A DNA stretch of 64,000 nt from an uncultured Lachnospiraceae bacterium (GTDB lineage: Bacteria > Bacillota > Clostridia > Lachnospirales > Lachnospiraceae), in assembly GCA_902770965.1 (NCBI GenBank), contig CACXUY010000011.1:1-64000 (forward strand), in the 5' to 3' direction. Shown here piece by piece: positions 62,165-64,000 of the stretch. A program made the translations under genes and the position numbers. Each line of letters starts with the position of its first letter. Position 1 is the stretch's first letter. A model generated the notes under the pieces. The model made no database searches and had not been told where the DNA came from. It saw only the letters and a list, made by a program, of their open reading frames with translations.

Positions 62165-63436
62165 ATGACTTATAACGAACTGATATCCTATTTCATGGAT
62201 GGCGTCCGCCGTTCCCTGCCTGAAGGAGCTGAGGTTTCCTTCCTGAAGATTCCTCAGATAAACAGGGATTCCGTCGATGTCCTGCGCGTGGTGCGCAGCG
62301 GGCAGATGATCTCGCCCGCGATCTGCGTGAAGGACTACTGGAACCGATATTACGCGGAGGAGGCTACCCCAGAAACCCTGCTGAGGGAGATCGTTGACAT
62401 ATATGACGTATCCACTAATACCCGCAGCCTGCCGGAGTCACATCTGAAGAGTTACTCAGAGGCCAAGGAACATCTGTACCCTATCCTGCTGAACCCGCTC
62501 CGCAACCGTGAACTCCTGCAGACCACCCCTCACAGGCAGCTGCTGGATCTGGCGATAGTCAGCGCGGTATTCTTCATCGGCGAAGGCAAGTCCATGACCA
62601 TGTCCATAGTCGGCAGACGGCTTCTGGACAACTGGGGAATCCCGGAGGAGACGCTCATGGACGATACCATAGCCAATCAGCAGCGTCTTCTCTCGCCCAT
62701 CATCGTACCTATCGAGGACATGATCAGCACCCTGTCGGCGCAGGAAAGCGCACGGCAGAATCCCGAAGTAGAGGTCAAATATCCCGAAACCACCCTGGAT
62801 GACGGTATCCCTTACAGCTCAGATAAAAACTGCCGTACCGCTGTTTCAAAGAGCGCCTGTGAGGATTCACCCCGACAGGAAGCTTATCGACCCGATACCA
62901 GCCGACCTGACGCTCCCCATGCGGACACCATGAATATGGATGCTGTGAATGCGGGGGCTGTAAATACGGAAAGCACCTTCCATTCATACAGTGAGTCCGA
63001 TGCTGCCTCCGCGAAAAACTCCCGCGATAAAAACAGCTCTGCCTGTACCGGCAATCGCAGCTATACCTATAGCCCAAGATGCATCAACGGCTCGGACTCT
63101 TCCAGCCGTCGCTGTGAAGATGAAAGCAAGAAGACCCCCGACTGCATCCCTATGTACGTAATGACCAATCGCATCCATCACTATGGCGCGTCTTCGATCC
63201 TGGATAAGGAGCAGCTGAAGCTTTTTTCTGACCGCATCGGCTCAGACCTTTACATCCTGCCCTCAAGCATACACGAGGTCATCCTTATCTGCAAGGACGA
63301 GGATCGCCTCAGCTACTTCCAGCGAATGGTTCAGGATATAAATTCCTTCGCAGTCAGCGAGAATGAATGGCTGGCGGACGCGGTTTATGAGTGGAACCGC
63401 GAGACACAGCAGATAACTATCGCCGGACGCGACTGA
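62165..63436 (+). CDS. DUF5688-like protein of unknown function
   Basis: 423 residues; CCGGAGG lies seven bases before the ATG. The N-terminal 190 residues form one conserved-looking domain (MTYNELISYFMDGVRRSLPE; LRNRELLQTTPHRQLLDLAI). The C-terminal 95 residues form another, with MYVMTNRIHHYGASSILDKE and YILPSSIHEVILICKD. I recall this pattern as DUF5688, common in Lachnospiraceae. The two are joined by about 130 residues rich in Ser, Asp and Asn, with a short repeat (PDTSRPDAPHADTMNMDAVN), which is probably disordered. No signal peptide or membrane helix. It is a single-gene unit with a strong promoter. Function unknown. Confidence 0.85.
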   Translation: MTYNELISYFMDGVRRSLPEGAEVSFLKIPQINRDSVDVLRVVRSGQMISPAICVKDYWNRYYAEEATPETLLREIVDIYDVSTNTRSLPESHLKSYSEAKEHLYPILLNPLRNRELLQTTPHRQLLDLAIVSAVFFIGEGKSMTMSIVGRRLLDNWGIPEETLMDDTIANQQRLLSPIIVPIEDMISTLSAQESARQNPEVEVKYPETTLDDGIPYSSDKNCRTAVSKSACEDSPRQEAYRPDTSRPDAPHADTMNMDAVNAGAVNTESTFHSYSESDAASAKNSRDKNSSACTGNRSYTYSPRCINGSDSSSRRCEDESKKTPDCIPMYVMTNRIHHYGASSILDKEQLKLFSDRIGSDLYILPSSIHEVILICKDEDRLSYFQRMVQDINSFAVSENEWLADAVYEWNRETQQITIAGRD

Positions 63437-63457
63437 TAAAAAAAGGCAGACGCAGCA

Positions 63458-63564
63458 AACATCCATAGCACTCCTGCGCTGCCACAATGTATGAACGTTG
63501 TGGCAGCATACAGGCGATGTATGCATCCCTATTTGACCACCCGCTTCGCGAGGACCGACTTTCA
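63458..63564. repeat. Dispersed repeat family B, copy 4 (inverted)
   Basis: Reads ACATCCATAGCACTCCTGCG, CTGCCACAATGTATGAACGT and TGTGGCAGCATACAGGCGAT, then GACCACCCGCTTCGCGAGGA and CCGACTTTCA. This is the reverse complement of the consensus, between the DUF5688-like gene and its terminator. Confidence 0.92.
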
Positions 63565-63567
63565 ATG

Positions 63568-63609
63568 AAAAAAAGAGCAGCAGGTTATTGTCCCTGCCGC
63601 TCTTTTTTT
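63568..63609. terminator. Bidirectional terminator between the DUF5688-like gene and pnp
   Basis: AAAAAGAGCaGCAGG pairs with CCTGCcGCTCTTTTTTT around an 8-base loop. The A- and T-runs let it serve both strands. Confidence 0.9.
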
Positions 63610-63653
63610 ACGCACGGTCCGTGCAAGAAATCGTCCCGAAGCAGAACACTCAT

Positions 63654-64000
63654 TCAAGGCTGCTCGCAGTCCTTCATGGAGAGATTGATCCTGCCCATGC
63701 GGTCGATCTCGAGAACCTTTACGTTCACGATATCACCGACATTGACGACATCCTCTACCCTCGCGACACGCTTCTGGGAGAGCTTGGATATGTGGACCAT
63801 GCCGTCCTTGCCGGGAGCAAGCTCAACAAAAGCTCCGATATTGATGATGCGAACGACCTTGCCCGTGAATACCTGACCGGGTTCCACGTCGTTCACTATA
63901 GTCTCGATGATGCGGATAGCCTTCATGATCATGTCAAGATCAGTGCCGCAGACCGCGCAGCTTCCGTCATCCTCGATGTCGATCTGGACTCCTGTCTCAT
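63654..64000 (-). CDS. pnp: Polyribonucleotide nucleotidyltransferase, C-terminal part
   Basis: The last 115 residues only; the gene continues beyond 64000. The visible part is the end of the KH domain (GVQIDIEDDG, then MIMKAIRIIETIV) and the S1 domain (GQVFTGKVVRIINIGAFVEL, GKDGMVHISKLSQKRVARVE). This order and spacing are those of PNPase, which degrades RNA 3' to 5' with phosphate. Two Cys (CAVCGTD) appear between the KH and S1 parts, where most family members have other residues. Confidence 0.93.
   Translation of the reverse strand, partial: ETGVQIDIEDDGSCAVCGTDLDMIMKAIRIIETIVNDVEPGQVFTGKVVRIINIGAFVELAPGKDGMVHISKLSQKRVARVEDVVNVGDIVNVKVLEIDRMGRINLSMKDCEQP

Overview
The window is chromosomal DNA of a Gram-positive anaerobe of the class Clostridia, most likely Lachnospiraceae. 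This rests on the genes seen: whiA, hprK, hemZ and a two-component TrkA/TrkH system, a T-box leader on valS, a V-type ATPase operon, the MEP isoprenoid pathway, and proteins that resemble Lachnospiraceae families of unknown function (DUF5716, DUF5717 and DUF5688, recognised from memory). The family assignment is an inference. Most genes are on the minus strand. I see no phage, plasmid, IS element or CRISPR array.

Layout. 1-880: the start of a secreted cohesin-like protein, divergent from a small XRE regulator, with a perfect 22-bp palindrome lying over both predicted promoters. 1598-3418: an ABC exporter gene split by one in-frame amber codon. 3655-6881: valS with a T-box leader. 7133-8029: an HTH-Uma2 protein, preceded by nested inverted repeats. 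8019-8846: ispD with a repeat insertion. 9007-12990: a 1327-residue GGDEF-EAL-PAS-like-GGDEF protein. 13350-14531: an ATP-grasp enzyme. 14808-24190: a minus-strand cluster of a giant protein of unknown function, a divergent Hsp70/actin-fold protein, a TPR-like protein, an IspF-IspE fusion and an ABC exporter. 24484-25803: rarA. 26049-33096: a V-type ATPase operon of the E-DUF2764-A-B-D-I-K type. 33439-36361: trkH and trkA. 36438-37700: hisS. 37784-44361: an accessory block (EamA exporter, a TRAP transporter with an AroE-like dehydrogenase, an MFS transporter) lying between hisS and hemZ. 44498-49050: hemZ, an MBL hydrolase and relA. 49176-61549: pfkA, dnaE, whiA, murB, hprK, uvrC and ftsH. 61728-61801: tRNA-Arg(CCG). 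62165-63436: a DUF5688-like protein. 63654-64000: the 3' end of pnp.

How the parts work together. The TRAP transporter probably imports an organic acid for the co-transcribed AroE-like enzyme. The V-ATPase K subunit has the residues of Na+-binding rotor rings, so the complex is probably a Na+ pump or synthase. TrkA and TrkH take up K+. IspD and IspF-IspE supply three steps of the MEP pathway from two loci.

The strongest candidate for an undescribed system is the three-gene set at 18233-24190: a protein with an Hsp70-like fold, a TPR-like partner, and a 1219-residue protein with beta domains at both ends and a long helical middle. It is translationally coupled to ispF-ispE. A second theme is repeats. 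Two dispersed intergenic families (A, ending in CAGCACCCC; B, starting GTCGGCCCCC) recur many times, minisatellites with units of 39-41 bp lie between genes, and shorter in-frame repeats expand two MEP enzymes. Several apparent N-terminal extensions of genes here are only repeat DNA read through, and I have moved those starts.
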